From Pseudomonadota bacterium (lineage in GTDB: Bacteria > Pseudomonadota > Gammaproteobacteria > Burkholderiales > Burkholderiaceae_C): 44,752 nucleotides of DNA. The notes under the pieces are model-generated. The model searched no databases and was not told where the DNA came from. It was given only the letters and a program-made list of their open reading frames with translations. Shown here piece by piece: positions 17,850-26,687 of the stretch; position 1 is the stretch's first letter, and the number at the start of each line of letters is the position of its first letter. The translations under genes were made by a program, and so were the position numbers. The DNA lies in NCBI GenBank assembly GCA_021792835.1, contig JAJYTY010000007.1:1-44752 (forward strand), in the 5' to 3' direction.

Positions 17850-19859
17850 ATGTACGAACAAGCCTACGGCCTCAGCGCGCCGCCTTTCCAACTCAATCCG
17901 GATCCGAGCTTCTACTTCGAGAGCAAGGGGCATTCGGCCGCATTCCAGTATCTTCGTTTCGGCGCGTTCCAGGGCGAGGGTTTCGTGGTTGTCACCGGCG
18001 AGATAGGCGCCGGCAAGACCACGTTGCTGCGCACCCTGCTGGCCGAACTCGATCCGGCTCGCGTCGTTGCGGCTCAACTGGTCAGCACGCAACTCGGCGC
18101 CGACGATCTTCTCTCCGCGGTGGCGCAGGCCTTCGGCATCAACGCCGAGGGGCTGAGCAAAGCCAGGCTATTGGTCACGCTTGAGGCGTACCTGGCCTCG
18201 TTGGCTACTGCGAACCGCCGCGCGCTGCTGATCATTGACGAGGCACAGAACCTCGATCTTGCTGCGATCGAGGAATTGCGCATGCTTTCGAACTTCCAGT
18301 TCGGAAATCAGGCGCTGCTGCAGAGCTTCCTCGTCGGGCAGCCCGAGCTGCGGCGCATGCTCAGCCTGCCGCAAATGGAACAGCTGCGGCAGCGCGTGAT
18401 CGCCAGCTACCACCTCGGTCCGATGAGCGAGGCCGAGAGCGCGGCCTACATCGTGCACCGCCTGCGACGCGTAGGCTGGAGCGGGCGACCTGCCTTCACT
18501 GAGGATGCCTTCGCCGCCATCCATCGAAGCTGCGGTGGCCTGCCGCGGCGCATCAACTCCCTCTGCAATCGACTCTTGCTGTCCGCGTACCTGGACGGTG
18601 CCGAGGCCATCGATGCACAGCGCGTGACGCGCGTGCATGGTGAGCTGAGAGCCGAAATCGACGGTGTGGGGACGGACAACGGGGCGACGCCGCGCATGAT
18701 CGGTGCGCCGCTGCTATGCGTGGCTTCATCGAGCTGGGGGCTGCTGGCGGTGGGGGCGCTGTTGGGCGCGTTTGCACAGCGCGAGGACCTGCCTCCGGTC
18801 AAGCTGCTTCGTTTCGTTGCCGACGGTCAGGTCGGTGACGAGCGAATGCGCCAGGACTTGCGCGATCTGGGTGTCGCTGACACTGGAATGGCGGTGGAGA
18901 TCCGGGCGAAAGACCGCCCGGGGCGCATCGCAGAAGTGGTCGGTGCACTGGCCGAATGCCTCGAACGCGACGCGCCGTGCGCCGTGGTGGTGGCTGGTGA
19001 CGGACCGTTCGACGCCATGTGCGCGGTCGCCGCATCGCAGGCGGGCGTCGCGGTCGTGCGGGTCGATGCCGGGCTGCGCAGCGGCAATTCCTCGGACCCG
19101 CAGGAACGGGCGCGTGCCATCGCAGACCATGCTGCGAGTCTGCTCTTCGTGAGCGAGCGAGTGGCATTGGAGCGCCTCGGGGCATCCGGCGCCGCGGAGG
19201 CTCCGGCGGCAATGGTCGGCGCCCTGGCGGCGGACGCCACGCGCCTTGGTCTTGCCACGATGGAAGCGGCAGAACGCACCCTGAGGCGCGAGGCGTTGCC
19301 GCTGGCGCTGCTGAATGATCCGGCCGGATTTACCCTGATCTGGCTCGAAGAGCTTCACCCGGGGCCCGCGCGCGAAGCCGTGTTCCAGGTTGACCGTGAG
19401 TTGCGCACACTGGGCTGGCGCTTGTCGTTGCTGTGGGCGCTGCCGGAGGCTGCCGGCTCGCCGCCTGTGCCGGCGGCCGATGCCGCTGTCGTCGGTTTGC
19501 AGCTGCTGACCGTGCGCCGGCACGCTGAACTGCTGGGGCTGATGCGCCATGCGCGTTGTCTGATCACGGACTGCGGCTGGCTGCAGGACCAGGCCAGCGC
19601 GCTCGGGCTGCCCTGTCTGACGGTCTCGGCAACGACCGAGCGCCAGGCTTCCGTGCTGACGGGTAGCAACCGCCTGGTCGGCCCCGATGCAGCGGTGATC
19701 GCCCGTGAGCTGGCCGAGCTGGTGGGCCACGGCAGTGGCCGCCGCGGCATACCCGAGATGTGGGATGGCCACGCCGCGTCCCGGATCGCAGCCAGGCTTG
19801 CCGACTGGCTCATGTCGCGCCAGGACGACGCCTACCGGCGCTACCTCGGTGGCGCGTGA
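17850..19859 (+). CDS. ExeA/XrtA-type AAA ATPase fused to a degenerate UDP-GlcNAc 2-epimerase domain
   Basis: This is a 669-residue fusion. Residues 1-270 are an XrtA-associated (GspA/ExeA-like) ATPase: MYEQAYGLSAPPFQLNPDPS start, Walker A GEIGAGKT (50-57), Walker B LLIIDEAQNL (126-135), a Q-E-L-R-R sensor region and GGLPRRINSLCNRLLL (229-244). Residues about 284-657 follow the complete fold order of WecB: a first strand/helix, LERDAPCAVVVAGDGPFDAM (371-390), VVRVDAGLRSGN (402-413), LITDCGWLQDQASALGLP (571-588), TTERQA (595-600) and WDGHAASRIAARLADWL (638-654). Most catalytic and UDP-contacting residues are changed, so this half is probably a pseudoenzyme. It lies between the outer-membrane protein and the chain-length determinant. 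The hydrophobic stretch at 285-310 aligns with WecB's first strand and helix, so it need not be a membrane anchor. Confidence 0.88.
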   Translation: MYEQAYGLSAPPFQLNPDPSFYFESKGHSAAFQYLRFGAFQGEGFVVVTGEIGAGKTTLLRTLLAELDPARVVAAQLVSTQLGADDLLSAVAQAFGINAEGLSKARLLVTLEAYLASLATANRRALLIIDEAQNLDLAAIEELRMLSNFQFGNQALLQSFLVGQPELRRMLSLPQMEQLRQRVIASYHLGPMSEAESAAYIVHRLRRVGWSGRPAFTEDAFAAIHRSCGGLPRRINSLCNRLLLSAYLDGAEAIDAQRVTRVHGELRAEIDGVGTDNGATPRMIGAPLLCVASSSWGLLAVGALLGAFAQREDLPPVKLLRFVADGQVGDERMRQDLRDLGVADTGMAVEIRAKDRPGRIAEVVGALAECLERDAPCAVVVAGDGPFDAMCAVAASQAGVAVVRVDAGLRSGNSSDPQERARAIADHAASLLFVSERVALERLGASGAAEAPAAMVGALAADATRLGLATMEAAERTLRREALPLALLNDPAGFTLIWLEELHPGPAREAVFQVDRELRTLGWRLSLLWALPEAAGSPPVPAADAAVVGLQLLTVRRHAELLGLMRHARCLITDCGWLQDQASALGLPCLTVSATTERQASVLTGSNRLVGPDAAVIARELAELVGHGSGRRGIPEMWDGHAASRIAARLADWLMSRQDDAYRRYLGGA

Positions 19860-19960
19860 GCCGGGGCAACCCGGATCGGCCGTGGTCGGGGCTGCGCCAA
19901 ATCTTGAACTGTGAACGCACTAACATCCACGAAATATTCCTGCCCGCGCACCCCAAGACC

Positions 19961-21520
19961 ATGGACGATCTGCTGGCCCCGCTGTTCAACCTTCTACCTG
20001 CCATGTGGGGGAAGCGCTGGTGGGGGCTTGCCGTCGCCTGGCTCGTCGCTCTGCTCGGTGCGTTCGGCGTGCTGCATTACAAAGAGCGCTACCTGGCCAG
20101 CGCCACCGTATACGTCAATACGCAAAGCATGCTGCGGCCCCTGCTCGAGGGCCTGGCGGTGCAGCCGGATGTCGGGCAGCAGGTGTCGATGCTCGCCCGG
20201 ACGTTGTTGTCTCGCAGCAATATCGAGGAAATCATCGATCGAAACCACCTACTGCCCCCCGGTGCGTCGGCGTTCAAGCGCGACCTGCTCATCCAGCGCT
20301 TGACCCAAACCATCGGATTGAAGATCAACGGGCGCGACAACATCTACGAAGTGTCGTTCATCGGCACCGATCCGCAGCAGACGCTTGGCGTCGTGCGAAC
20401 CTTGATGGATCTGTTCGTGCAGTCCGGGCTGGCCGGGAATCGGCGTGATTCGACGCAGGCACTGCAGTTCATCGATAGTCAGATCTCGCTGTACCAGACC
20501 AAGTTGGCCGAGACCGATTCCGCGCTGGACAAATTCCGCGCCGAGCACCCCTCGGTCGCACAGCAGAGCGGCGCCAGTTTCGCGGCGCGGCAATCGCAGT
20601 TGCAGGACCAACTCATGCTGTTGCAGAGCCAGCTCGCCGCAGCGCAGAGCGCGCGCAGCAGCCTGCAATCACAGCTCAGCCAGGTGCCGCCGACGCTGCC
20701 CCAGGCCGACGCGGCGGCGGGAGGCAACGGCGCGATGGCGCCCACTGGCGGAATCGATGCGCGTATCGCCGCGCAGCGCCAACGGCTCGACGACCTGTTG
20801 CAGCGCTATACGGACGCCTACCCCGACGTGATTTCGGCGCGTGCCGAGCTGGCGCGCCTGGAGGCCGAGAAGCGGCATGAGGCGGGCGCGGGCCATAATC
20901 AGCTCCCGCATTCCGTGATTTCGCAGGCGACCAATCCAGCCTATCAACAGCTGAGCGTCAGCCTCGCACAGGCCGATGCGGGCGTGGCCGCTCTGCAGTC
21001 GCAGATCGGCAACGTGCGCGGACAACTGCAGTCCCTGACGCGCCTGCAGATCGGTGACAGCGGGATCGACGCCCGGTACCAGAAACTGCTTCGCGAGCGC
21101 AGTCTGCTCGAGGACAGCTACCAGAACCTTGCGCGACGCAAGGAGTCCGCGACCCTTTCGCGCAATCAGGATCTGAGCCGGCGCGACGACGTATTCCGCG
21201 TCATCGATCCGCCGCGCCTGGCCCCGGTTGCGCTGTTTCCGCGGCGAACCTTCCTCATCGCGCTGGTGCTTCTGCTCGCAGTCGGGCTGGGGGCGGTCGC
21301 GAGCTATCTGCTGGTCGTCGTGTTTCCCACCTACCGAACCGCGCGCCAACTGCGCGAGACGACGCAGCGTGCCGTGCTTGGCCCGATATCGCTGGTGCGC
21401 ACTGCTGGCGCGGTCTCGCACGAGCGCAGGCAGCTCGCGGTCTTCGTTGCGGCCAGCGGGATCCTGGTGATCGGCTTCATCGTCTGGACCCTGGCCAGCA
21501 TGCTGCACTGGATCCATTGA
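19961..21520 (+). CDS. Exopolysaccharide chain-length determinant (Wzz-like, XrtA type)
   Basis: This 519-residue polysaccharide co-polymerase sits in the inner membrane with a large periplasmic coiled-coil loop. The first transmembrane helix is near residues 21-40 (WWGLAVAWLVALLGAFGVLHY), followed by the Wzz domain (YLASATVYVNTQSMLRPLLEG). Long glutamine/alanine-rich coiled coils include LQDQLMLLQSQLAAAQSARS. A second helix is at FLIALVLLLAVGLGAVASYL and a third hydrophobic segment lies at the C-terminus (VFVAASGILVIGFIVWTLAS). The match is to the TIGR03007 family of XrtA loci. The open frame extends to 19760, overlapping the ATPase gene, but ATG 19961 starts the conserved sequence. It works with the BY-kinase encoded 11 bases downstream to set polymer length. 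Confidence 0.92.
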   Translation: MDDLLAPLFNLLPAMWGKRWWGLAVAWLVALLGAFGVLHYKERYLASATVYVNTQSMLRPLLEGLAVQPDVGQQVSMLARTLLSRSNIEEIIDRNHLLPPGASAFKRDLLIQRLTQTIGLKINGRDNIYEVSFIGTDPQQTLGVVRTLMDLFVQSGLAGNRRDSTQALQFIDSQISLYQTKLAETDSALDKFRAEHPSVAQQSGASFAARQSQLQDQLMLLQSQLAAAQSARSSLQSQLSQVPPTLPQADAAAGGNGAMAPTGGIDARIAAQRQRLDDLLQRYTDAYPDVISARAELARLEAEKRHEAGAGHNQLPHSVISQATNPAYQQLSVSLAQADAGVAALQSQIGNVRGQLQSLTRLQIGDSGIDARYQKLLRERSLLEDSYQNLARRKESATLSRNQDLSRRDDVFRVIDPPRLAPVALFPRRTFLIALVLLLAVGLGAVASYLLVVVFPTYRTARQLRETTQRAVLGPISLVRTAGAVSHERRQLAVFVAASGILVIGFIVWTLASMLHWIH

Positions 21521-21531
21521 CAGGAGCGATC

Positions 21532-22422
21532 GTGGGAATCATCGAACAAGCCAGCAAACGACTTGAAGAGCTGCGCCGCTCCGGAGTGGACTTGCCGTGG
21601 GCGCAGGCCAGCGACGCGCCGAGTCCGCAGCAGCCGGCGGCGCTGGCCGGATCGTTGCAGGAACTCGCCGCGGCGCCGGCCCTGCGGGCGCCGCTGGGCC
21701 ATGTCGACCTCGACCTGGTGGGTCTTGCAGCCGCTGGCTACCTGGTGCCAGGCGCGCCCCGGTCGCGGCTGCTCGACGAAATGCGCACCGTCAAGCGGCC
21801 GTTGCTCGCAAACGCGGTTGGAGCTGCGGGCCGCGAACGTACCGAACGCGGCAACCTGATCATGATCACCAGCAGTCTGCCCGGAGAGGGCAAGACCTTC
21901 ACTTCGGTGAATCTGGCGATCAGCATGGCGCTGGAGCTCAACCACAGTGTGCTGTTGGTCGACGCGGATCCTACTCGCATGGCCTTGGCGCAACGCCTGG
22001 GAGTCACCGGGACCCGACGCGGGCTCCTCGATCTGCTGCTCGATGCATCGCTCGATCTCGCGGACGTCGAACTCGCGACAAACGTCGCCGGACTGAGCTA
22101 CCTTCCGGCCGGAACGCAGCACCAGCTTGCCACCGAGATCTTCGGCAGCGACGCGATGGCGGCGCTGCTTGGCCGGCTGGCGGCGCACGCGGAGCAGCGT
22201 ATCGTGGTGTTCGACGCGCCACCGCTGCTGCACGCGGCCGAGGCTCGGGTGCTCGCGCCGCAGATGGGCCAGGTCGTTCTGGTGGTGCACGCCGGGAAGA
22301 CCCCGCGGGGCTCGGTGCAGCACGCCCTGCGCCTGCTTGACGAGTGTTCGCTTGTGATGACTTTGCTGAACCAGTCGCGGGGCGCGGTTGCGTCCTCGCC
22401 GTACGGCTACTACGCGTACTAA
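21532..22422 (+). CDS. BY-family tyrosine autokinase of the EPS locus
   Basis: This 296-residue cytoplasmic kinase partners the separately encoded chain-length determinant. The ATP site has Walker A SSLPGEGKT, Walker A' VLLVDADP and Walker B IVVFDAPP. The C-terminus ends YGYYAY, a short tyrosine cluster for trans-autophosphorylation. The start is GTG 21532, preceded by AGGAG seven bases upstream; a TTG at 21517 inside the previous stop region is rejected. The match is to the XrtA-system kinase family (TIGR03018). Phosphorylation cycling controls assembly of the co-polymerase and so polymer length and yield. The GNAT-type gene follows after 3 bases. Confidence 0.9.
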   Translation: MGIIEQASKRLEELRRSGVDLPWAQASDAPSPQQPAALAGSLQELAAAPALRAPLGHVDLDLVGLAAAGYLVPGAPRSRLLDEMRTVKRPLLANAVGAAGRERTERGNLIMITSSLPGEGKTFTSVNLAISMALELNHSVLLVDADPTRMALAQRLGVTGTRRGLLDLLLDASLDLADVELATNVAGLSYLPAGTQHQLATEIFGSDAMAALLGRLAAHAEQRIVVFDAPPLLHAAEARVLAPQMGQVVLVVHAGKTPRGSVQHALRLLDECSLVMTLLNQSRGAVASSPYGYYAY

Positions 22423-22425
22423 CCT

Positions 22426-23598
22426 GTGGCGTACGACGGACCTACGCATGCGCCCGCAGGCGCCGCGCTGCGGGTCGACGAATTCAAGGGCGCGTCGGGG
22501 CTGGTGCACATTGCCGATGACTTGCAGCGCCTGTTCGAGCGAATCGAAAACCGTCATTTCGTACACAGTCCGGGTTGGCTCCGCGCCTTCGTGGCATGTC
22601 TGGTCGAAACGCCTGACAAGGTGCGCTTTTTCGTTTTCCACCGCGGCGCGCATGTCTGCGCCGTCGTCGCGCTGCAGGAGCAGGATGCCCGCGCGGCGGG
22701 ACCGTTTCGCGTGCGCCGCCACAGTCTGCTCATGCATCGACACGCCACACTGTCGGACGCTCTGGTCGCGCCCGGGGAGTCGGTGCACGAAGTCGTCGCC
22801 GCACTCGCCGGGCACCTGGACGGCGGCGCGCTGGCCACGCTGATCGAACTGCCCAACCTGCTCGCGGGTGGCGCCGCGCTGAGTGCGCTCGGCCAGGGGG
22901 CGCGCTTGGCGCCGCGGCTGTTCATCGAAGTCGCGGGGGCCAGCGCCTGGTTCGATACGAGCTCGCGTGAGGCGGCGTTCTCCGGGCTCAGTTCGCACAT
23001 GCGGCGCAACCTTGCGCGCCAGCGGCGCCGGCTCGAGGAAATGGGCCCAGTCGCATTCGAGCGCATACAGGGCGAGCGCGCGGCAACCGATGGGGTGGAA
23101 CGTTTTGTGATGCTGGAGGCGTCGGGCTGGAAGGGCGCAGCCGGCAGCGCCATCCGAATGCACCCCCGAATCCTCGATTTCTATCGTACCCTGGCGCGCG
23201 AACTGGAGGGCAATCCGCAAGTTGTCGTGTACCTGTTGGCTATCGGCTCTCGCACGGTCGCCGGCAGCTTTTGCATCGAACTCGACGACACGCTGCACGT
23301 GTTGAAAATCGCGTACGACGAGGAGTTGCACGCGGCAGCCCCCGGCAACTACCTGCTCGACCGGATGCTGGACGAGGCTGCAGCAAGTGGTGTGCTGCGC
23401 CGCGTCAGCCTCGTCACGTCGCCGCCATGGGCTCAGCGCTGGGGGGCGCGCAATGACGACCTGCTGCGGGTACTGGTGTTTCCTCCAGGGCTGCGCGGTG
23501 CGCTCCTGCAGGCTGCGCTGCGCGCACGCCGGGTGCTGCGGCGCAAGCCGGCCCAGGATACAGGCATTGCGCGCGCCGCCCCGCCGCCCCTTGAGTGA
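22426..23598 (+). CDS. CelD/BcsL-like (GNAT/FemAB superfamily) acyltransferase
   Basis: This 390-residue cytoplasmic protein matches the Acetyltransf_6 (CelD/FemAB-like) pattern: HSPGWLRAF near residue 45, a basic SHMRRNLARQRRRLEEMG near 188-205, and YLLAIGSRTVAGSFCIELDDTLHVLK with APGNYLLDRMLDEAAASG in the C-terminal GNAT fold. Members add acyl or aminoacyl groups to polysaccharide precursors or cellulose-like polymers, so a decorating role on the repeat unit is likely. GTG 22426 lies 3 bases after the kinase stop, which indicates translational coupling; an SD is not obvious. A remnant of another gene of this family is at the right end of the window. The donor is unknown. Confidence 0.82.
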   Translation: MAYDGPTHAPAGAALRVDEFKGASGLVHIADDLQRLFERIENRHFVHSPGWLRAFVACLVETPDKVRFFVFHRGAHVCAVVALQEQDARAAGPFRVRRHSLLMHRHATLSDALVAPGESVHEVVAALAGHLDGGALATLIELPNLLAGGAALSALGQGARLAPRLFIEVAGASAWFDTSSREAAFSGLSSHMRRNLARQRRRLEEMGPVAFERIQGERAATDGVERFVMLEASGWKGAAGSAIRMHPRILDFYRTLARELEGNPQVVVYLLAIGSRTVAGSFCIELDDTLHVLKIAYDEELHAAAPGNYLLDRMLDEAAASGVLRRVSLVTSPPWAQRWGARNDDLLRVLVFPPGLRGALLQAALRARRVLRRKPAQDTGIARAAPPPLE

Positions 23599-23701
23599 GG
23601 GGCTTTGCGCAATCCATGAAGCTGCTTAGGCTTGTTTGCGGTTCGGCGCGCCGGGGGCGCGGCAGCGGTCGCGGATCGTACCTGTGCAAGGGGTGCCAAA
23701 C

Positions 23702-24853
23702 ATGAAAGTCGCAATGATCGGGTGTCCGTTCCAGACGTCCTACGGCTACTACATCCAGCATCTCGGCCAAGCGCTGGCGAACCGGGCCGAAGTGCAGTGG
23801 ATCGCATCGAACTGCGGCTGCGGCGACCCCGTCGAGCGGGAACGCAAGTTCATCACCGATGCTTGTACGTACTTCGAATGGCCGGTGATCGAGGATTACC
23901 GGTCGGCCGATCCACTGAAGCGCAAGGCGCGTTTCTTCGTGCGGCATGCCTTCAATGCGGTGCGAGCGCGCAAGTACGAGGGGCGTGTGCAGGCGGACAC
24001 CGACATCGAGCACTTCCAGCAGACCCTGAACGCCTACGGCTCCGACGTCGCGTTCCGCTGGCTCGGCCTGCGAGGTCAATCGCGACGCGCGATCACGGTG
24101 CACGAACTCGACGGGGAGCAACTTGAGCGCCCGCAGCAGAGCCGCCGCTACAACCTGGCGGACGCCGTGCTGGTGCATGACCGGCGCGTGGGCGCGCAGC
24201 TCGAGGCGCTGGGCGTCGATCCCGCACGCATCCACCTGGTGCGCCACGGCGCCCATATACCCGATGCCGAACCCGGGCCGCTGTCGCAGCGCAGGAACCT
24301 TGTGTTCTACGGCGGGCACAAACCAGCGGTCGGAAAGGGCCTCGACACGCTGCTGCAGGCCTTTGCCATCCTTGTCGCCGCGCCTGGCTCCGAGCCCGCG
24401 CCACGGCTGCGCATCCACGGCCATTACGGGTTTCGCGCGCCGCCGCAGGGCATGGCGCTGGCGGAACGCTTCGGCGTGGCCGACCGGGTCGATTGGCTGA
24501 ACCAGATCAGCATGGAGGAGATGGAAAGGCTCTATTCCGAAAGCTGGGCTTGCATACTGCCTTACTCTGGGAGCTTCGCAGGGCTTCCGGCGTCGACCGC
24601 AGCAGCGCAAGGGCTGCCAGTGATCGCTACGCGACGCGCAGGAATTCCCGAGCATCTCGACCATCATTTCCTGGCCATCGAGCCGGGCGACGCCGAGGGT
24701 CTGGCGCTCTCGCTGCGCCGGCTCCACGATGAGCCCGGATTGTGGGAGCGCCTCAGTCACGGCTCGCGCGAGCATGCACAACGTGAACTGGCCTGGCGCG
24801 AGGTCGCGGCGGTGACCGCGTCGGTGTACGAACGCATGCTGGCGCGGACGTAG
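23702..24853 (+). CDS. Glycosyltransferase family 4
   Basis: This 383-residue cytoplasmic GT-B glycosyltransferase has an N-terminus MKVAMIGCPFQTSYGYYIQHL, which replaces the usual glycine-rich start of GT4. The nucleotide-sugar-binding half includes LVFYGGHKPAVGKGLDTLLQAFA, RLRIHGHYGF, VDWLNQISMEEMERLYSES and LPYSGSFAGLPASTAAAQGLPVIATRRAGIPEHL. In this last block the usual catalytic-loop E-G-x-P-x-x-x-x-E appears as SFAGLPASTAAA, an altered acceptor/donor site. ATG 23702 is chosen over 23636 because the first strand starts there. It probably adds one sugar of the repeat unit; donor and linkage are unknown. Confidence 0.85.
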   Translation: MKVAMIGCPFQTSYGYYIQHLGQALANRAEVQWIASNCGCGDPVERERKFITDACTYFEWPVIEDYRSADPLKRKARFFVRHAFNAVRARKYEGRVQADTDIEHFQQTLNAYGSDVAFRWLGLRGQSRRAITVHELDGEQLERPQQSRRYNLADAVLVHDRRVGAQLEALGVDPARIHLVRHGAHIPDAEPGPLSQRRNLVFYGGHKPAVGKGLDTLLQAFAILVAAPGSEPAPRLRIHGHYGFRAPPQGMALAERFGVADRVDWLNQISMEEMERLYSESWACILPYSGSFAGLPASTAAAQGLPVIATRRAGIPEHLDHHFLAIEPGDAEGLALSLRRLHDEPGLWERLSHGSREHAQRELAWREVAAVTASVYERMLART

Positions 24854-25006
24854 GCTGCGTGCAAAGCGCTTGAGTTACCCTTTCGGCGCAGCGGCGCGGG
24901 TGCTGGCGAACGACCTCCGCGACCTCGTCGCATGCGTCGTGGTCGCGTGCCATCGCCAACCACCTTCAGCAACCGTCCCGATGTGCGCCACCGTGCGCTT
25001 GTCAGC

Positions 25007-25828
25007 ATGACCCCTCTGCGCTTCACCCGCGGCCACCGTGAGTTGTTTGCATTGCACATGCCTGCGCATCCGGCCTTGTCCTTGGCGCGCGGGGTCGTCC
25101 TGTGCAACCCGTTCGGCCAGGAGGCGATTCGTGCACATCGTTTCTATCGGGCTCTCGGACTGCGCTTGGCCGAGGCCGGTCTCGACGTGCTGCGCTTCGA
25201 CTATTACGGCAGCGGCGACTCTGGTGGCAACGACGGGGAATTCGACCTTGACGGTGCAGTGCTCGACACCATCGCCGCGGCCGGCCTGCTGCGCCGACAC
25301 AGTGGAGCTCAGGACATTTCGTTCATCGGCCTGCGCCTGGGTGCCAGCATCGCATGGCTGGCGTCGCGTCAACTGCCGGCCGGCTCGACACGGCTGGTCC
25401 TGATCGAGCCGGTGACCGACGGCGTGGCCTATCTTGAAAGCCTGCGTGCGGCGCATGCGCGCACGTTGAGGCAGATCTTCGGATCGCGCTGGAGCCTCGA
25501 CGCGAGCCTGCGCGAGCTGCATCTGCCTTCGAATGCGTCGGAGGCCCTGGGCTTTATCATCGGCGACGGCCTGCGGCGCCAGATCAGCGAGCGCTTGCAG
25601 GCAACTGCTCCGTGGACGGGCGCTTCGGCGAGGGGCCTGCTGCTGGTGCAAGACCCCGATCGCTATGCAAGCTGGCCGGCACAGTGGGGCGCCGGCTCGC
25701 TGCACGTCGAGGCTTCGGCCTCGGACATCGACTGGACCACGAACAGCGCGCTCAATACGTCGCTCGTACCGACGGCCTGGGTCGACCGCATGCGCGGGTT
25801 CATGCTCGACGGGTATGGCCATGCATGA
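25007..25828 (+). CDS. Exosortase-A-system-type alpha/beta hydrolase, nucleophile missing
   Basis: This 273-residue alpha/beta-hydrolase-fold protein resembles the hydrolases that accompany XrtA loci (TIGR03100/TIGR03101). It shows GVVLCNPFGQEAIRAHRFYRALG, LRFDYYGSGDSGG and GLRLGASIAWLASR. The nucleophile elbow reads G-L-R-L-G, with Arg where Ser, Cys or Asp would stand, so ordinary hydrolase chemistry is doubtful. It follows the glycosyltransferase after a 153-base gap in which I see no gene, and it overlaps the next hydrolase gene by 8 bases. The two hydrolase-like proteins probably act as a pair. Role in the locus is unknown even for the family; acyl or thioester handling has been suggested by context. 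Confidence 0.82.
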   Translation: MTPLRFTRGHRELFALHMPAHPALSLARGVVLCNPFGQEAIRAHRFYRALGLRLAEAGLDVLRFDYYGSGDSGGNDGEFDLDGAVLDTIAAAGLLRRHSGAQDISFIGLRLGASIAWLASRQLPAGSTRLVLIEPVTDGVAYLESLRAAHARTLRQIFGSRWSLDASLRELHLPSNASEALGFIIGDGLRRQISERLQATAPWTGASARGLLLVQDPDRYASWPAQWGAGSLHVEASASDIDWTTNSALNTSLVPTAWVDRMRGFMLDGYGHA

Positions 25829-26687
25829 ACAGTCGCGTGAATTGGGCGCTGGATTGGTCGGTACGCTTTGCCTGCCGGACAGTGGTGTCCGCGTATCCCG
25901 GGTCGGGGTCGTGCTGTTCAACGCAGGGGTCGTGCATCGCATCGGCCCCCACCGCGTGAACGTGAAGCTGGCGCGTGCGCTTGCCGAGCACGGAGTGCCG
26001 TCGATTCGCCTCGATCTGCACGGCCTGGGTGACAGTGCGCCTGCGTCGGCCGGCCTCGCCCATGAGCAGCAGGTCGTCGCTGATCTGCGCCTGGGCATCG
26101 ACGAACTGCAACAGGCTGCAGGGACGCCGCGAGTTTCCATGCTTGGCTTCTGCTCGGGAGTGCTGCCAAGCGTGCAGTGCGCACAGCGCGATCCGCGGGT
26201 GGTGCAGGTCCTTCTGTACGACGGCATCAACGTGAGCACGCCACGCGCGCGGCGCCGGCACCTGTTGCTGCGCCTTCGTGCGCGGATCCTTGACCCACGA
26301 TCCATGCTGCGACTGGCGCATCGCGTAGGGGGCGCGTTGCGGCACACATTGACGCGCGGAGCCGACTTCGACCAGGAGCCGGGACTGCCTCGCGCTGCGC
26401 AGATCGCGCCCGCCCTGACGGGGCTGGTCGCACGTGGAGTCGACGTGGTCGTGCTGCACGCGGGGGCGGACTACAGCGAGGTCAACGACCCGCGGCAGGC
26501 CGAGCGGGCGTTCGCAGCCTGCGGAGTCGGCGGCCTGCGCTTCGAATTCCTGGACACGGCAGATCATGTGCTGACATCCACCAGCGCGCAACGCCTGTTC
26601 GTGGACACTCTGCGCGGCATCGTGCTGCAGGCCGCCGCCGACGTGCCGGCGAGGCCGGCCATGCGCCCGGCGGAGGGCGTGGCGTGA
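25821..26687 (+). CDS. Exosortase-A-system-type alpha/beta hydrolase with Cys at nucleophile position
   Basis: This 288-residue partner of the preceding hydrolase has GVVLFNAGVVHRIGPHRVNVKLAR, IRLDLHGLGDS, and the elbow LGFCSGVL, where G-F-C-S-G puts Cys in the nucleophile position. A late Asp/His pair is visible (LHAGADYSEVND and FLDTADHVLTS), so a Cys-Asp-His type triad is possible. Two in-frame ATGs (25815, 25821) lie at the overlap with the upstream gene; 25821 is chosen because GGG at 25811-25813 is well spaced from it. The next gene starts by GTGA overlap. This fits the hydrolase-1 subfamily of XrtA loci (GLCDG-type elbow, from memory). Confidence 0.82.
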   Translation: MHEQSRELGAGLVGTLCLPDSGVRVSRVGVVLFNAGVVHRIGPHRVNVKLARALAEHGVPSIRLDLHGLGDSAPASAGLAHEQQVVADLRLGIDELQQAAGTPRVSMLGFCSGVLPSVQCAQRDPRVVQVLLYDGINVSTPRARRRHLLLRLRARILDPRSMLRLAHRVGGALRHTLTRGADFDQEPGLPRAAQIAPALTGLVARGVDVVVLHAGADYSEVNDPRQAERAFAACGVGGLRFEFLDTADHVLTSTSAQRLFVDTLRGIVLQAAADVPARPAMRPAEGVA

